Shown piece after piece: positions 10,295 to 23,754 of a stretch of 64,000 nucleotides of DNA. Origin of the DNA: Plasmopara viticola (Eukaryota; Oomycota; Peronosporomycetes; Peronosporales; Peronosporaceae); NCBI GenBank assembly GCA_001695595.3, contig MBPM02000041.1, forward strand, positions 1 through 64,000. The letters run 5' to 3'. Below the pieces are notes generated by a model that was not told where the DNA came from, did no database searches, and saw only the letters and a list, made by a program, of their open reading frames with translations. Within the stretch, counting starts at the first letter, position 1; each line of letters begins with the position of its first letter. The position numbers were made by a program, and so were the translations under genes.

Positions 10295-11779
10295 ATGGCA
10301 GACCCTCAGCCGTTTGACCTATTCGACGGCTTGCCGCTCGACTACAATTTTCTTGAAGGCAGTGGTGACACATCAGCCAACTCCATGAATACTGAAGACA
10401 AAAGCGCTCAGAACATGGCAAACTCCGCCACAGGTAGTTTCGTGATGCCGGACGACCAAATGCTGCTTGATAGCGATGTGCCCAGCTCGTCATCTACTAT
10501 TATGATGGCGCCCAAGTCCGAGAGCGAAGATCTGCTCTCGCCGCTCACCTTTTCCTTCAATCCAAACGGATCGACGGCCTTAGGAACGAATTATCGTGTG
10601 GCACCACAACACAAGCACAAGCGAGTGCGCTCGAACCCAGATGTGTTGCGAGGCTTTGGCATGGCAAACATGGCACCCAGTGTCATCACTCCGCCCATCA
10701 TGGGTCCAAATGGTATGGTTTTTTCTCAGCATCATAACATGATTCCACTAAACTCGGTCCCGCTAGAGCCTTTACCTAATCTCATGCCTTTAGTCGGCAC
10801 GTCGACGTCTCAGGAAGATTCGTTCCAGGAATTGGATGATTTTTTGAAAGAGATGTCGTGGTCAGAATTTAATTCCGAACAAGAGCAGGAACAAATGCCT
10901 GGACTGATGACAACAGCAGATGAAAGTGGCGCTCCAAGCATTGTCGAGGCTCCACCGGTGACGCACCGTACCCAACGTATCCAGCATGGAGTAAACGAGT
11001 TAAAAATGAAGCGTAAGCGTCCTGCGAATTACCATTCAAGACATCACTCAAACCCGGTGGACTTGCTGTATAATTTGGACCAATTTCGTGCACTGGCGCA
11101 GCAGAACAAGCAACAACAGATGCCGATGCAGGTGCAACAACAAGCACCGCAAAACATAAACCCAAATGCGTTTAATACTTTTCAAGATTCCACAAACTTT
11201 CTTGGGCCACCACAATCGAACACGCAACAATTCCAGTTTCAGGTACCGCCTCAAATTGCCAGTGGAGCCGTTCATTCGCTGCACGAACGTCGGTCATCAC
11301 TTGGTAGCAACCTGCCGCCACGCGCAGCTGCTCGCAAGCGTGGTGCTAATCGCTCATCGGGGCTGTCTATGGATATGTCCCAGATGAACTTAAATTTCCT
11401 ATCGGTCCCGGAAGAGGCAAGTATGGTTGATGTCAACCCTCCACGATCACCGCCACGACGCAATGCGAGCTCCTCTGCCTCTTCATCGAATAGCAAGAAA
11501 ATAAGTCTTGACGAACTGAATCGGAAAATGTACAAGTGCGGTAGATGCGGACAGCCGAAAGTGGGTCATATTTGCACGATGCCCGACCAGCGCAACAATT
11601 GGACTCAAGTGGATCTGGAGGTCACCAAGGGTCTAAAAATCATGCGCGTTAATTGTCACATAATGGCTGTGAAGAATAAGTGGATCGTGCAATGCGATGA
11701 CCACGAGCCAACGCAATTCTCGATCGAGGGCGACATTAAAAGCGAGGAGGAAGTTGAGGCTGAGCCGTCGGTACTTTAA
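10295..11779 (+). CDS. Single-exon protein with C-terminal Cys/His knuckle, unknown role
   Basis: The protein has 494 residues and no intron. Most of it is low-complexity: Ser/Met/Asn-rich at the N-terminus, a basic patch (QHKHKRVRSNP), an acidic segment, Gln-rich stretches around the middle, and an Arg-rich Ser/Pro region. The C-terminal 80 residues look folded. They hold a C-x2-C-x6-H-x-C cluster (residues 415-427, in the stretch KCGRCGQPKVGHIC) followed by a Trp- and Lys-containing segment. This knuckle type is common in oomycete predicted proteins, but I know no assigned function. Basic and Gln-rich character fits a nuclear or nucleic-acid-associated protein; that is inference. An in-frame ATG at 10196 would add a hydrophobic leader resembling a signal peptide, but the initiator at 10220 lies after it, so I chose 10295. 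It follows the Myb gene by 316 bp on the same strand. Confidence 0.8.
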   Translation: MADPQPFDLFDGLPLDYNFLEGSGDTSANSMNTEDKSAQNMANSATGSFVMPDDQMLLDSDVPSSSSTIMMAPKSESEDLLSPLTFSFNPNGSTALGTNYRVAPQHKHKRVRSNPDVLRGFGMANMAPSVITPPIMGPNGMVFSQHHNMIPLNSVPLEPLPNLMPLVGTSTSQEDSFQELDDFLKEMSWSEFNSEQEQEQMPGLMTTADESGAPSIVEAPPVTHRTQRIQHGVNELKMKRKRPANYHSRHHSNPVDLLYNLDQFRALAQQNKQQQMPMQVQQQAPQNINPNAFNTFQDSTNFLGPPQSNTQQFQFQVPPQIASGAVHSLHERRSSLGSNLPPRAAARKRGANRSSGLSMDMSQMNLNFLSVPEEASMVDVNPPRSPPRRNASSSASSSNSKKISLDELNRKMYKCGRCGQPKVGHICTMPDQRNNWTQVDLEVTKGLKIMRVNCHIMAVKNKWIVQCDDHEPTQFSIEGDIKSEEEVEAEPSVL

Positions 11780-14700
11780 GCGTGCGCTGGCTCAAACGCT
11801 CCCCAGTGCGTGCAACATTTATATATAGCCGTTCATACACTCACTACAAAGTCTTATACTATGGTCAAATCTCCGGATACGTTTCACCTATCATTAGCGC
11901 AATCATCTGAACTTTGGAGGCTGATATGTATATAGCCGGAATTTGCACAAAGAATTATGGTAAAGAATGATGGTCAGCATATATATAATTTCTATAAGAT
12001 CTGCGCGATTGCGGTCCGTAAAAAAAGGGTGGTCAGAGTCAAATTCAAATTAAAGACCAATCAACAGCCTTGAAGTACCTACTATTCCAAAAAAGCTTTT
12101 TAATCTCAACTCTCGACAAAAGCAAGTCGGCAGATTTCGAAAGTAGTGCACATTTAAAAAAAGTGAGACTGTCTGACAGGTCTCACTAGTCCTCACATGT
12201 TTGGCCACCCATATGTGCACGCGAGGTCTCTAAAATGTCGGGAAAGTCACACGAAATGCTTTTTTCTTAGCCAAGATTTCCGTTTTCTGAATCACCATGT
12301 GCTACTAGTGTACCCTTATCGAGGTGTTTGTCGTTCGGAATAGCGACTGTAACGGGTCACGAGAATCCAGTGTGTGACACACGATTAAAAAGTCATGTAA
12401 TAGTCCGGACATCAACAAAAGCCAGTAATTGACTACAAAGGGGTAACACGAAAGCAGTACATGGTCTTGTGACCAAAAAAGGGAGAAAAAAACGGTAAGA
12501 ATAGGGCAGAAAGGTAGCCACAAGCTAAACTCAGTTGAGTTGGTGTTTTCCACCCGAAATGAGCTGAAGCTTCAGCTGACTCAAGTCCTTTCTTGCTCAT
12601 CTATGAATACCGTGTGCGGTCGCGCTATTTTGCAGCCAGCTAGAGTAAATATAATCTAGTGTACTTTGTGTGAGATTTCGATTTCAGCTGGATGGAATGG
12701 CCAGCAACCCGCTCTCGGAGCATTCCGCGTCTTTATAAAGGTACTATGCACGGAGAGCTTCCGGTTTAAGGTGCCCAATGAACGCCTAACCTTTCTTAAG
12801 AAGGACGTACAAATGGCAATGAATGTAGAGCTACATTCTTAAGCAGCGCGAGAGGAGCAAATTTCACAAACATATGGCCCATCGGGCTACCCGGTTTCAA
12901 TGTTTTCTGGATACACTTGTTTGGAGGAGGTAGACGACCAAGGTATTTGTCGACATATGGATATCAGTTGGTAATTCATCTGTGGTGAAACGTCGTATTT
13001 GCAGAGATGTGCTTTTTCTTGGTAGCGTACCAGGATTCATTAAGCTGAGTTATTATGTCTAGCCAGTAGTCTGATATATCGTGGGAAATCAGTATCCTGC
13101 CGGTGACGAACCAAGTCTGTTTAAGCCTTCTTGTTATTGAAGGGATGGCTGGACTTAGTCAGTTCCATGCTGTAAAGCAGAAAAAGTGCTTGCAAGCCTG
13201 GCTTGTCGGTGGCTGAAAAAAATAGAATTTTCACAAGCAATGGACTGACCTCGCCGTCATTTAAACCTCGGGCAATTACGTTCGACGCTTCGATGTCGAA
13301 GAAAGCCAGCCATATACCAAGACTATATAACGCCACATACGGAATATTATTACCGACCTTTCAGTGATGGGACGAAAAGTTGTCGTACTTTTGAATCTCG
13401 GTAGATCTTGATGAGAAGAATACTGAATTTAAAGCGTCAATTATGTTTGTCTTAAAGCCGATTCGTCATCCTTAGTTTGGCGCGGTTTGAGTGCCACAAT
13501 ACTGGAGGTCAACGATCTTTGGTGTTTCCCATGTCACTTCCAGCAGAGCTTTGGTGAGTCATTGACAACCTTTGCTAGAAGGCAAAAGCGCTTATGGTGC
13601 AAAATTAGCCAGTGTGTAGAATATTGATTATCAATGATAAACACGGATACTGTTGACAACAAGAGTATAAAGTGTGAAGTGCACATGACCCCGCTAAGCG
13701 ATTCTCATAAGAAGCAGCATTTGCTGCATCCCAGTAATGGCACGAATAGTGTCAAGGCAAGGTGGCATGGGCGGGAGCCTAACACTGTAAAAGGAGTGGG
13801 CATGAGCAGCGCTAGTTATAAGACAGCACTAGCTGCATGCCGTGAATTGCCAAGACAAAGTGACAATACACCTAAAATATTTCTAGAAGCGCTTTATATA
13901 CCAGTCTTTACTGCATGCCGTGCGAGTTATAATTGTCCGAAGGCCAGAGCATCGAAGGCGCGGTCTTGATGATGCACTTGGAATTGATACGTGAGTCAAG
14001 TTGTCATAGACAGTGCTCGCTTAATTTTCGACGTGACATACTCAACCGAATGTCCAGATATCTGGATGCTGCTCTGATGGACCTCGAGCGGCTCATGTTC
14101 CGCTGATTAGGAGCTTTGATGCGCAGAGTTCATCACCGAATGTCGACTTAGATGTCGGTTCGTCAATGCACACCTTTGCGGACGCGAAATGCCATACCAA
14201 GACTGACATTCATGTCAAGATAAAAAAAGACACCACGTAGTTAATTCGTGCAAGGCACCACGTCTTTAGCGAAAATGGCTAGAAATAGACATGTCAGGAG
14301 CCAACCATGTCGCTAGGCAATGTACCCCTATGAAGTGACTACCTGAACGGATAAAGGCAAGATTAGAATGGAACTTTTTGTCCGTGATTGCTATTATTGA
14401 ACTATGGTAGAGCTCGGAGATGCTAGTGAAGCTAAGAGATTAGCCGAGTTAGTGGTCTTTCGATCTGACAAAGAGGTTATCCACTCGTCGATGTTTAATG
14501 CAAGTATAGGAATACCAGTGTGCGGTTTCAAAAGACACGCCTTTGGCACTACCTCATGGTAGATACATACGTCATAAGATTGATTTAGTTCTACTATTCA
14601 ATTTCTGCTTGACAAAGAAACATCACGAAATCAATGACGCTGTAAAAATAAAGCGATAAGGTTATGGAAAAGTAAGTTTTCTCACTTCATTCCGACTTTC

Positions 14701-15190
14701 TAAGGCGCAATATACATGTACAAAAAAATCTGTATGCGGTCATCAATTGGGCTCAATTGACTATTTCTTTAAAGATGCGCTGAAAAACAACGTTGCGGAT
14801 GTAGAATTTCCATTGTTGGTATTTATTTCTCATGCAAACGGGTAACAAACTTTTCACTGTGACCAACGCTTCGAGCGCTATGCTGTGAAAATAGTTAGGC
14901 ATGCCTTAAGGGCTCTTGAAGGAGTGTGCGATCTGGTGTCGAGATACTTGGTGCCGCTCAGGGCATACGCATATACATATCTAAATGTTCATTGTCGTGC
15001 AGAATACGGAATTGTGGATGTAAAAATCCACATTTTTCACTTGCAAGCAGGATGCGCACGAATAAGCCGCATCTATGGAGCAAAAAAAAACAATTTAGTT
15101 GCTGTTTTGGAAAGCTTTCCCTTTGGTCAAATTACGCTTTTTCAGAAGCAATGTGGATTGTTCTAGTCCACTGATTTAGACGACTGGACG
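11780..15190. other. Gene-free stretch with possible retroelement scraps
   Basis: No intact gene is seen. Around 12685-12790 the + strand contains a decayed copy of a segment (AGWNGQQPAL-type peptide) that is better kept at 35,960-36,120, so both are probably pieces of one repeat family. The frame 13634-13969 contains two imperfect copies of a short CTGCATGCCGTG-ended unit and does not look like a protein. The rest is unrecognised. Confidence 0.4.
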
Positions 15191-15299
15191 AAGTGATTAA
15201 ACTTGGTCAATTCATTCAGTGCCGTCTGTAGTTCAATTTGCCATTAGCAATTCGTTGCTGCTGCAGATGCGGGGTAAGGCAGATCGAATGATTTCGGAT

Positions 15300-15880
15300 C
15301 TCGGTAACTTAATTTTGCCGAAAAAAACTTTTCTGTTCAGGATAGAGAACTTCTTGCGGTGAAGTATGCTTTTGGTTTTTTTCAAAGCTTACCTGCTAGT
15401 ATTATTTTCATTCATGATCCATACAGATCATGTGTCACTGCGATTTGCATTAGATTTATCTCACCTCTTGCTAGAAATGGTCAAGTTACTCTCCTTTTCA
15501 TGCAAAATTTGACTCCAAAATACAGTGCTAGCTACCTAGACAATATTCTCTCAAAGTAAGATCTAAAAACATCGTATCTTCTACTTGGCTCACAATACAC
15601 CGCTTAATAATCATCTCAATCGAGAGAAGATCTATGGCTGAACAGTCATCCACTTTTGGATGCCAAATCGTGCTAGACGTCTGAATATATGTGCGCACGT
15701 ATGAAGTGTGCTAACAAGTGAAAGTTTTGCAAAGCCACCGGCAAGCTCGCTGGTGCTAATGCAAAGTTAACGGCTTTCCGGTATGGATTTTGTGCTCGGC
15801 CTATCAACAAACTCGGGAGCTATCACTGCTGTTTTGGTGTTTGAAGACCAATCGAGCTAAGCTGTTGAATTAAAAGCTGA
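15300..15880 (+). mobile_element. Decayed Ty3/gypsy fragment: RNase H and integrase
   Basis: Read across frameshifts, the + strand gives the RNase H signatures ELLAVKYAF and HTDHVSLR (about 15350-15460), a decayed linker, and an integrase core beginning GMDFVLGLSTNSGAITAVL (about 15780-15850). The order RNase H then integrase is that of Ty3/gypsy pol. Stop codons and frameshifts show it is dead. No LTRs were found nearby. Confidence 0.75.
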
Positions 15881-18050
15881 GTTCTGTATCAAACAGCAGC
15901 TCTGTTTGACTGTGTCTTAGACATTTTTAACTAGATGAGTATTTTCTTGGACCGAGACCTTGGAATTAGAAGAGTGCTTTATCCAGCTTTGGCTTGGGCA
16001 CGGTGAGCCACAACCTCTGTCTCAAGAGGTAAATTTGATTGCGGAGAATAAGATTGCGCACTTAAGGCAACAGAATTGGTGATACAAGAGCTAGGGACAT
16101 GGGAGATGTGGCGCTCGATTTATGTTCTGGGGAATACACCCGAGCTCGTTCGTCATTACAGATCTTTAGCTCTAGGGCTGCATCCGCCAGGGGCCTGTCT
16201 TGAATAATATCATAGCGAAGAGCGATCAGTGCGTCTTTCGATGCTGGAATCCCGTCTCAATCGTATTTTCGCGCGAGACTGTCGCCAGGATCAGCTCTAG
16301 TATCTTCAGAAAAAAGGAGGTCAATATTTATACGATCTTGCGGTCTGTTTTTGCCCTGACGTCGCTGACACTTTTAATTGTAGCTCTTAGCGTCGTCGAC
16401 AAATCAAATAAAGAGTATTAGAAGTAGGAAGCGCTTGGGCCAAGAGCAGGACTGGTGACTATATTATAGCAGTGCTCAAAGGAGCATGATATTGAGGACT
16501 ATAGGCGGCAAAGCAACAATCCGCTGACAATCGACGACGAGCCTTGCTCGTACCAAATGCACCGCTTTACTTGCACATACTTTTCGCTATAGCGGTCGTA
16601 GAGGACGAGTACAGAGTGAAGATCCTTGTGCTTCTGAATTCAGTGCATGCGGGCCTCATGCTGACTATCGTTAAGACCAGAGCCCCGATACTATAGGCAC
16701 CTATGATACAACGTATTCTCTTGGACGCCGCTTTTTCGGGCACGGCATTATAGTTTGACGATGAATTGAGAATCAAGCGAGATTCATTCTACTAAGAAGT
16801 TTTGTCATACTCTTGTGCCTCATCAAGGCTATCATTTTGATTTTTGGCTTATCTGATACGAGCCATCGATTGGAGAGCTAGCACGGATTGCGTGGGGTGC
16901 GCTTTTCGCGATTACAGAGTGTGCAATGCAGAGTTATGCGTAAGTATGATACAAGTGAGAGCGGGTACCATTAAAGGGTCAATTTGAACGTATGATCAAA
17001 TTGCAGACTCACGAGTCCGGCTTAAATTTTGTCGAGAGAAACACTCAAACTTCGAGGCGAAATGTAGTAGTCATGAGGCTTAAATCTTGCTCAATCTGCG
17101 CGTCTTTGATTGTGCTTACGAGTGAACATGTAGGCACCTGATGGCATAGCGTACTAATTTCAAGAGTTTGATAATAATTGGCAACTTTGAGCCTGACTTG
17201 TGTCGAATATTTGTTAATTTCAGCCCTCGATCATGAACAAGGTGCAACCGACATGGTAGCGAAATGACTTGGGGTCTGTATTTTGAAAGGAGCCGCGAGG
17301 CTTCTTACATTTGTTGCGAGTGCCTTCGAGAAACGGTGCAAGTCGTATGAGTGACGCCTGCTAGATGGTAAATTCTGAAAGAGAGTACCGGTTTTTTCAG
17401 GCTCAAGATGCTCAAAGCCGTTTTGGGGAAGAGTGTACGAGATAAAAAGAAATCAGTGTGTAACACTTGTAGGCGGGAACACCATATCTTTTTAGCATCA
17501 CTTAAAGGCAGTAATTAGTATTAAGGAGCACATAGAAGAAGGGTATATGGACTAAAGACCAATGCTGTGTTCATAAAAGTAGAGTAATTGTAGGGTGTTA
17601 ACCCCACAGAGTCTTCGAAGAAAAACTCCAATGATGTTCTTTTTACAATTAAAGAAACATGGAAATATAGAGTCTTGATAAAGACTGTAGCAAAGTCTTA
17701 TGATCGATTCGCGCATAGTATCGGCCCTAAGTATGAAACAGAGGTATGAGACCTGACTTGTCACGCTCATCAAGTACATTGTTACGGCAGCCTAGCCAAA
17801 ACGGCTCTGGCTGGGTGGTCGGCTACGCCCTATAGTGAAGCTAATTGTCTGTTGATGTAAGCGCGATTGCAGTCAGAAAGAAACCACTAAGCTTTAGTAT
17901 CCGTGCCCGCGATGAGGGATCGAAGTAAGGGATTGAACATGATTATTTAATCTTCCAAAGATCTTACGAGCTTTCTGATATGGGACAACACATACTCTGA
18001 TCCTCCCAAAAGCGCGTCTACATGCGCTTAGACATAGTCGTTTAATTGTT
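15881..18050. other. No gene recognised
   Basis: Mixed-composition sequence between two gypsy fragments. It may hold the rest of the 15.3-kb element's pol and LTR, but no motif is clear. Frames are short and overlap on both strands. Confidence 0.4.
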
Positions 18051-18051
18051 T

Positions 18052-18870
18052 TCACGAACAATTTAATCTTCGAATATTATTTTTTGTTGAAACAAATACC
18101 TCCGTCCGCAACGGTGCGTGGTCCGGGTAGAATACAATAAGCTTATGACTAAAAAAGATGCACTTAAGCTCCATCAACGCATAATTCATGGCGAGGAGGC
18201 TTTTGTCAAAGACAAAAAAGTTATGTTCAACGTCTTTAAGCTGCTTAAATGGTAACAAATCGACTCGCCCATTATCGTCCTCATTGAGCTGTATTAGCGC
18301 ACATCCGGCAGCGTAGTCGGAAGCATCACAATGTATGCTTAGCAGCTTTGACTCGCTCGGCAAAGCTGAAGCGAATATCTGCTGGAGGCTCATCTCGATG
18401 CTATCAACAGACTCCTGGTGCTAGATGTTTAGTTACTTAATACATTTGGAAGGTGACTTTGCGACGCTTGCATTACTAGTACTGTACTTGTGCAAATAAA
18501 TAGCAATCTTCTCAGATCAATTAGAATTGTAGCGGGGACACACCAAGACGCCACTCCGTTTTTTAAAGTCAGTGTGGACGCTAGGATGGCTCCAGAGCAG
18601 TCAAGAACGATGTTGACGTAGTCTCTCAATCGTATGACTTCATTAAATTGCCGTTTGTAGCGTAAATAAGCCCTCGTAGCTAACTTTTTTTAAGCGACTG
18701 GAACGAATATATCGTCTAAATTTATCTGTACAAGAGCCGTAATAGTCGAAAGACTTCCGCGATTAGTGTCGGCAGAACCTTTCAATGCCCCAATGGTATC
18801 GCTTTCAGTTTCCATACTTAGCTGTCAGGTGTACTTATACCGATAGGGCATATTGAAATACCCATTCGGA
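18052..18870 (-). mobile_element. Decayed Ty3/gypsy fragment: reverse transcriptase and RNase H
   Basis: The - strand frame 18052-18393 (113 residues) is a recognisable RNase H: CDASDYAAGCAL near its N-terminus, then a DKSLLAMNYALMELK stretch and PDHAPLRT. Upstream on the same strand (about 18730-18850) is the RT active-site region, LKGSADT followed by NLDDIFV, where DD is the catalytic pair. Frames are broken between the parts. This is the pol order expected for Ty3/gypsy read leftwards. Confidence 0.8.
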
Positions 18871-20790
18871 TTAAGTCGACGCCATCAATCAAATAGAGCA
18901 TGAACATCCGAAAGTATTGTTAAGCAGCACGTCGTTTTCTGCAACAGGCTTTTGTACGGTTGCATCGTTCGGTCTTTCAGCATACATTATGTACCAGTTT
19001 TTTTAAAGATCTGAGTAGTGAAAAGTGGGGACTCTGGCTCCCTCACCATTAAAATATCGATGTTTTGGCGAAGAAGTCATCAAGGAGCTCACATGTTGAG
19101 ATGGCCATCGACTGGCGACGCAGTATTCCGTGCCTAAGACGAAGTCAACTTCGTGCCTTAAACTCTACTTAGAGGCAGTAATTATTGCTGATATCCTGAT
19201 ACCACCTCAAAAAAATAAGATATACCAAAATCTTGCAGCTTCTTTCGGCTCAAGTGCAATGCACGCTGCCTGTGAAGCTGATCCAAGAGGTCTACGTCGG
19301 AAGCAAAGGATGTAATTATATTTTCTGAAGGGTTTTATTGCACAGAGATACTAAAAAAAATTATACCCAGCTTCTGACTTAGCCGAGAAATCAGAAACTT
19401 GCGTTCCTTGACGTCTGGTAACTCGGATGACTTGACCAGCACCTTCAATTTGAGCACACCTATCTTTAAATAGATACCAATCGAATTGTCAATCATCTCT
19501 GCGAACGAAAATCTTCGCAATTGCTATCATTCAGACACCCATAATCGATTAAGTATCTCTTTTATCGCTCTCTCCGTGCGAATCATTATTACTCGCTTAT
19601 GGTGCATACCATGCCTGGTATACCTATGGTTGGTATTGTTGAATAAAAACGTGTGAAGCTATTTTACACAGTTTACTTGCCGGCATATTGACCCGCTTGT
19701 TTCAGCACAACGTACAGTTTGATAGTTGATTAGTGTGGCTGCACGCAAGTGGAACTCAAACATCTGGACCTTGTCTTGCTGGTCTGTGGTCTAGTGGTAT
19801 TGCCTCTTGGTGAATAACTGCCTTGCTCTTGACAGCACGTAACTTGACTTCTGAACAGTAACCTTCTTTGTTTTTCCTCTCACAGTTGGTTTTGTTAGCT
19901 ATGCTACCTCCGCTTAGAGCGCAATCTTTTTCTCCGGTAGTCGGGGACTGTCAGCATAATTTTATTATGTGTCAGTGGTCGCTTTATGATGAGCAACTAA
20001 TTTTGCCCTTACATGAGTGGAAATGACAAGAACAAAACTCTTCTAATCTGATGGTAACCGAAGTGACAGCGAAGCGAGCTATATGTCAGCCAAGCCGCTT
20101 TAACAAATAACCAAATTAATCTCATCAAAGGTTGCTTCACCCTCCACACGTATCGTTAAACCAAAAACAGATTGCCTACAGCCACGCCAGAAAAAAAAGC
20201 TGTGCCTACAACTAAGGCTGCGTATGCCACAAAAGCTGCGCTTGTGTCTTCGTCAGCAATCCCTTTGACCTTTACTTTTCAATGAGCCACTCAAGCAAGG
20301 AATGATAGGAAAAGCATTATACTTTACCGCAGTAGGAGCGCGCTCCCATCATTAAGCCTTGCCTGTCGGTCCGTAGCAACGTCCGATTTTGGCTGATGAC
20401 TACTACGGGCGTGCCACGTCCGCTTCGGCAATAGCTCGCATGACCATTAACCAGCTAGGCAACAAAAAGCCTCAGTTCTAGCAACGGCGCGATCTAGACA
20501 ACTTAAGTATGCCTTTAAATATAAGACCTAGCGTCAGACCCACCGGTTTTTAAACAGCCTTCATCAACGGAGAAAAAAGTTCGTGATTTCCAAAAACACA
20601 AAGCTGTCTTGAAATACCCTAGTTAATGAGATTATGAGAGGAAGAGGGAAAAGTCAAAGGCAACAACCCCCAGTTAGATACTCTGCGTCGGTTCAGTGGT
20701 CAAAGTTCTGATAGGAGATATACAACTTACCCGCCATCCCGTGGGAGATTTCCTCAACTCTCTCGACAGCGAGTCGGACGAAGAAGAGAT
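18871..20790. repeat. Retroelement-derived leader and unplaced repeats
   Basis: The segment 19690-19815 resembles the leader downstream of the 5' LTR of the 44.8-kb gypsy element (compare 45,340-45,420: a shared TTAGTGTG..TGCACGC, then AAACATCTRGA, then TTGGTCTGTRG-like order). The segment 19240-19330 is repeated with divergence at 23,984-24,060. No intact gene is present. A GTGGTCTAGTGGT string at about 19785 looks like a tRNA A box but lies inside the leader similarity. Confidence 0.4.
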
Positions 20791-23750
20791 GAGCTTTCTG
20801 GATGTCCCCTTCTCACGATGACACCACCATGTATGGTATAGTATGCTCATCTGCTTCGCGTGCCATGAGTACTATCCCGAGGCTGTTCCTCGCGTGGCAT
20901 AGCTCACAAAAATTTGGTCTAAAGGAGCCATTGCTCCAGAACAAAATGATGGTGGATATACGCGTGCCTTTAGCACTACAACGAATCCTACTTAAAGTGT
21001 TCAATTGGAGTCGTAAATTTTTTCTGAAACGGTGGTACTGGATGAATTTGTGTGTTCCTCAACACTGTCGCGACCATTTACGGTCAAAGCACCTATTCTG
21101 GGTTTGAAAAAGCCTTTGAAGTATTACGACCTGAGACACCACGAATCGAAATACTTTACGCTGACTACAATTTGCTCATCTGGGCATTTAGAGGCTGCTC
21201 ACTTGACTTCGGCTAATGCCAAGCCAGTCAATAAAAGCTCTAAATTTAAGCTTGGATAAACGTCACACCATCCATACCAACGCATCGTCAATAGACCGTG
21301 GGTAAAACACAAAGTGCCCGCTCATATTTGAGATTGCATATATCTTGGTGCAATCGGTTTGATGCCGGATCAACTATTATCACGTGGTTTGTGAAGCGAG
21401 AAAGACACAACACGTAAAATAAAGTTGCTGGCGACCACGCGAAGGCATCTGTTCTGCTACGCACTTCAAATATAAGTGTCGCGGGCATTCGAGGACAATG
21501 AGCGCTGGTGGAGCGCTCCCTCGTCGGTCTTGCACCTTTAGGATAAGGGGCAGTATATCACCCACGATAAAGTCTATTTGCTCGAGATTGCTCTCTGACT
21601 CGAATTTTGTTGTCATTTCACATTATTCAGGGCGATCCCGATTCCTTAACACTATTGACAAGGAAATACACGGTCAAATCGGCCATTCCACATCTTAGTG
21701 CGGGGTCCTTAAAATGTGCCGGTAATTAGCCGATCGGGCTAACCGGCTGCGCAAAGCGCACAAGCTTATGAGTATTCGTCTCCTCAGTCTCATCAACATT
21801 ACAGCGATGGATATGGGCACTACCACTCGTCGTATGGCTTTCATAACCCATCTATTTTGTAAGATCGACTGCAAGAATAGCACTGAAGAGATTTTATGGT
21901 CTTATCGGAGCCCATATGAGGCTAAGAAAAATTTGATGACCATGTTATCTCTGAAGATGCCCAGCATATGATATTGGATGCATCAACATTGTCTTGAGAT
22001 GTCTGAAAGTGTACGCCGACCCGTGCTTTTTAGGACCGCAAATGTCAAATAGAGCAATAAATTATCATATTGAAAGCAACAAGCTTACCTGTTCAGTAGT
22101 AGTTCTTACTTTTTAACAATACTCAATGCCATTATATAAGTTTACTATTCTCTTCTACGTTTATGTTGAGAGCTACTTTTGCTTATTGCGTGGATGCAAT
22201 CGCATCTTTTGTGCTGCTGATTATATCCAGCCCAATTTTTGCTAAAATAGTTAAATCTTTACGTAGTAAATCGAGTCTTAATTATTAAGGATTGGAAGAG
22301 AAAGGTTGTTTGAGCCTTCCCTCACTTATACTATGCGCAATCGTACTAAAAAATACTCAACGGAAATCTAGGGCGTCTTAGCCGTTTCGCATATAAGGGT
22401 TTAAAGCCCGTAGATGAGTGAGCAGTATTGTTAAAAAATCAACTGAAATTCGGCCTATGAAAATAGGTCCATAGCGCCCGTACTACGCAGTGTGTTCTCA
22501 ACCCCACAGTCAATTCTTATGTCTGAACATCTTGCTGTGAAGGGTCAGCTTCAGACATCAGCAAATGATTCCCCTCTTTTAGAACAGCATCGCAGAACGC
22601 ATTGGTACACCGCAAGTCCGTATTCGACAATGTTTAGTCCAGTAGGCAAAGGCGTCTAGACGTCGTATTTGTAAGCAGCATTGCCATTTGTTCCTGTAAT
22701 AGGCGTCGATTGCAAAATATCATTCGACGGCGCACGATCACTTCTGTCACCGTGTCACATTTAAGCGTTAGTAAGCCAATCCAAAGGCGAGACTAATGAA
22801 CCTTCAACAAAGGGCTGATAATGGCAGGGCAAGTGCAAAGGAGCCAGCGTGTGAACCACAGGTGTGAACCACAGGTGTGATCCTCAGACAGGTTCTCTAT
22901 ACATGGTCACAATATTATGTTACCATTCCCTATAAACGGTTTCTTTCAGCTTAAATGACCGTTTGTTGGAGTATTATGTGCCTTCAGAACTGTGTTGTAC
23001 TAAGGTCTTTGCCGCTCTAAGCATTAAGTTAGACTAGATCTGTCAGATTTACCTTATACTTTATCCCTCGAGCGGTCGCAGTTTTATCGCTTAGGCCTTC
23101 AATTGCTATCCATTTGAATTTGTTACGAGTACTATCACGGAAGCAGTATTCAACCATCCACACTTTATTTGTCAAACGGAAAAGAAAATAGCATAATGGA
23201 GGAGTCTTAAGTCTCACACTGTCTCCAACGTTATGTGTATGGAGCCAAAAGGAGAGCGGCGACTGGCCTACGCTTATGACTTTATATTAAGCCTTAGAAT
23301 TTAAGCAGACACCAAGATAATTATATTTTTTGAGCATACAACGTTTGTCTGATCTGTTCAAAACGACACTTGAGTGGTCGTAGAAAATATAGTACCAGGT
23401 TGCTTTTGATGACATCGTAAGACGCTGGCAGCGGACTTTGTTCGTGTATTTAACGGATGGAACAAAGCCGTTCATTATCGTTCTCGGCAAATCGGACACA
23501 TCGCAATATCCAACTTGATAAGGATAGACATGAGCGAGTCATCCCGCTTGAGCTCAAAAAGTGAGGGCTTTTAAACAGAAGGAATTCGCTAAGAACAAGT
23601 ACTGTCTTGCCATGAAGCATTTACAACTAAATTTTAATGCATTGTCTTGATTTATGGTCAACTCGCGCTCTAAGAACGGCAGTGTATAGGGCATGATGGT
23701 CCTAGAAAGAAAATTGGTTGACATTGTACGCGGAATCTCTTTTGGTGAAT
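20791..23750. other. No gene recognised; short direct repeat
   Basis: Scattered short frames without domains. A 13-bp unit (GTGTGAACCACAG) is repeated about 2.5 times at 22849-22880. The region is probably old transposon debris, but I cannot assign it. Confidence 0.35.
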
Positions 23751-23754
23751 CCAA

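Noticed and set aside
13634..13969. 111-codon + strand frame
   Set aside because: No motif, no initiator, and contains an imperfect short DNA repeat; not a supported gene.
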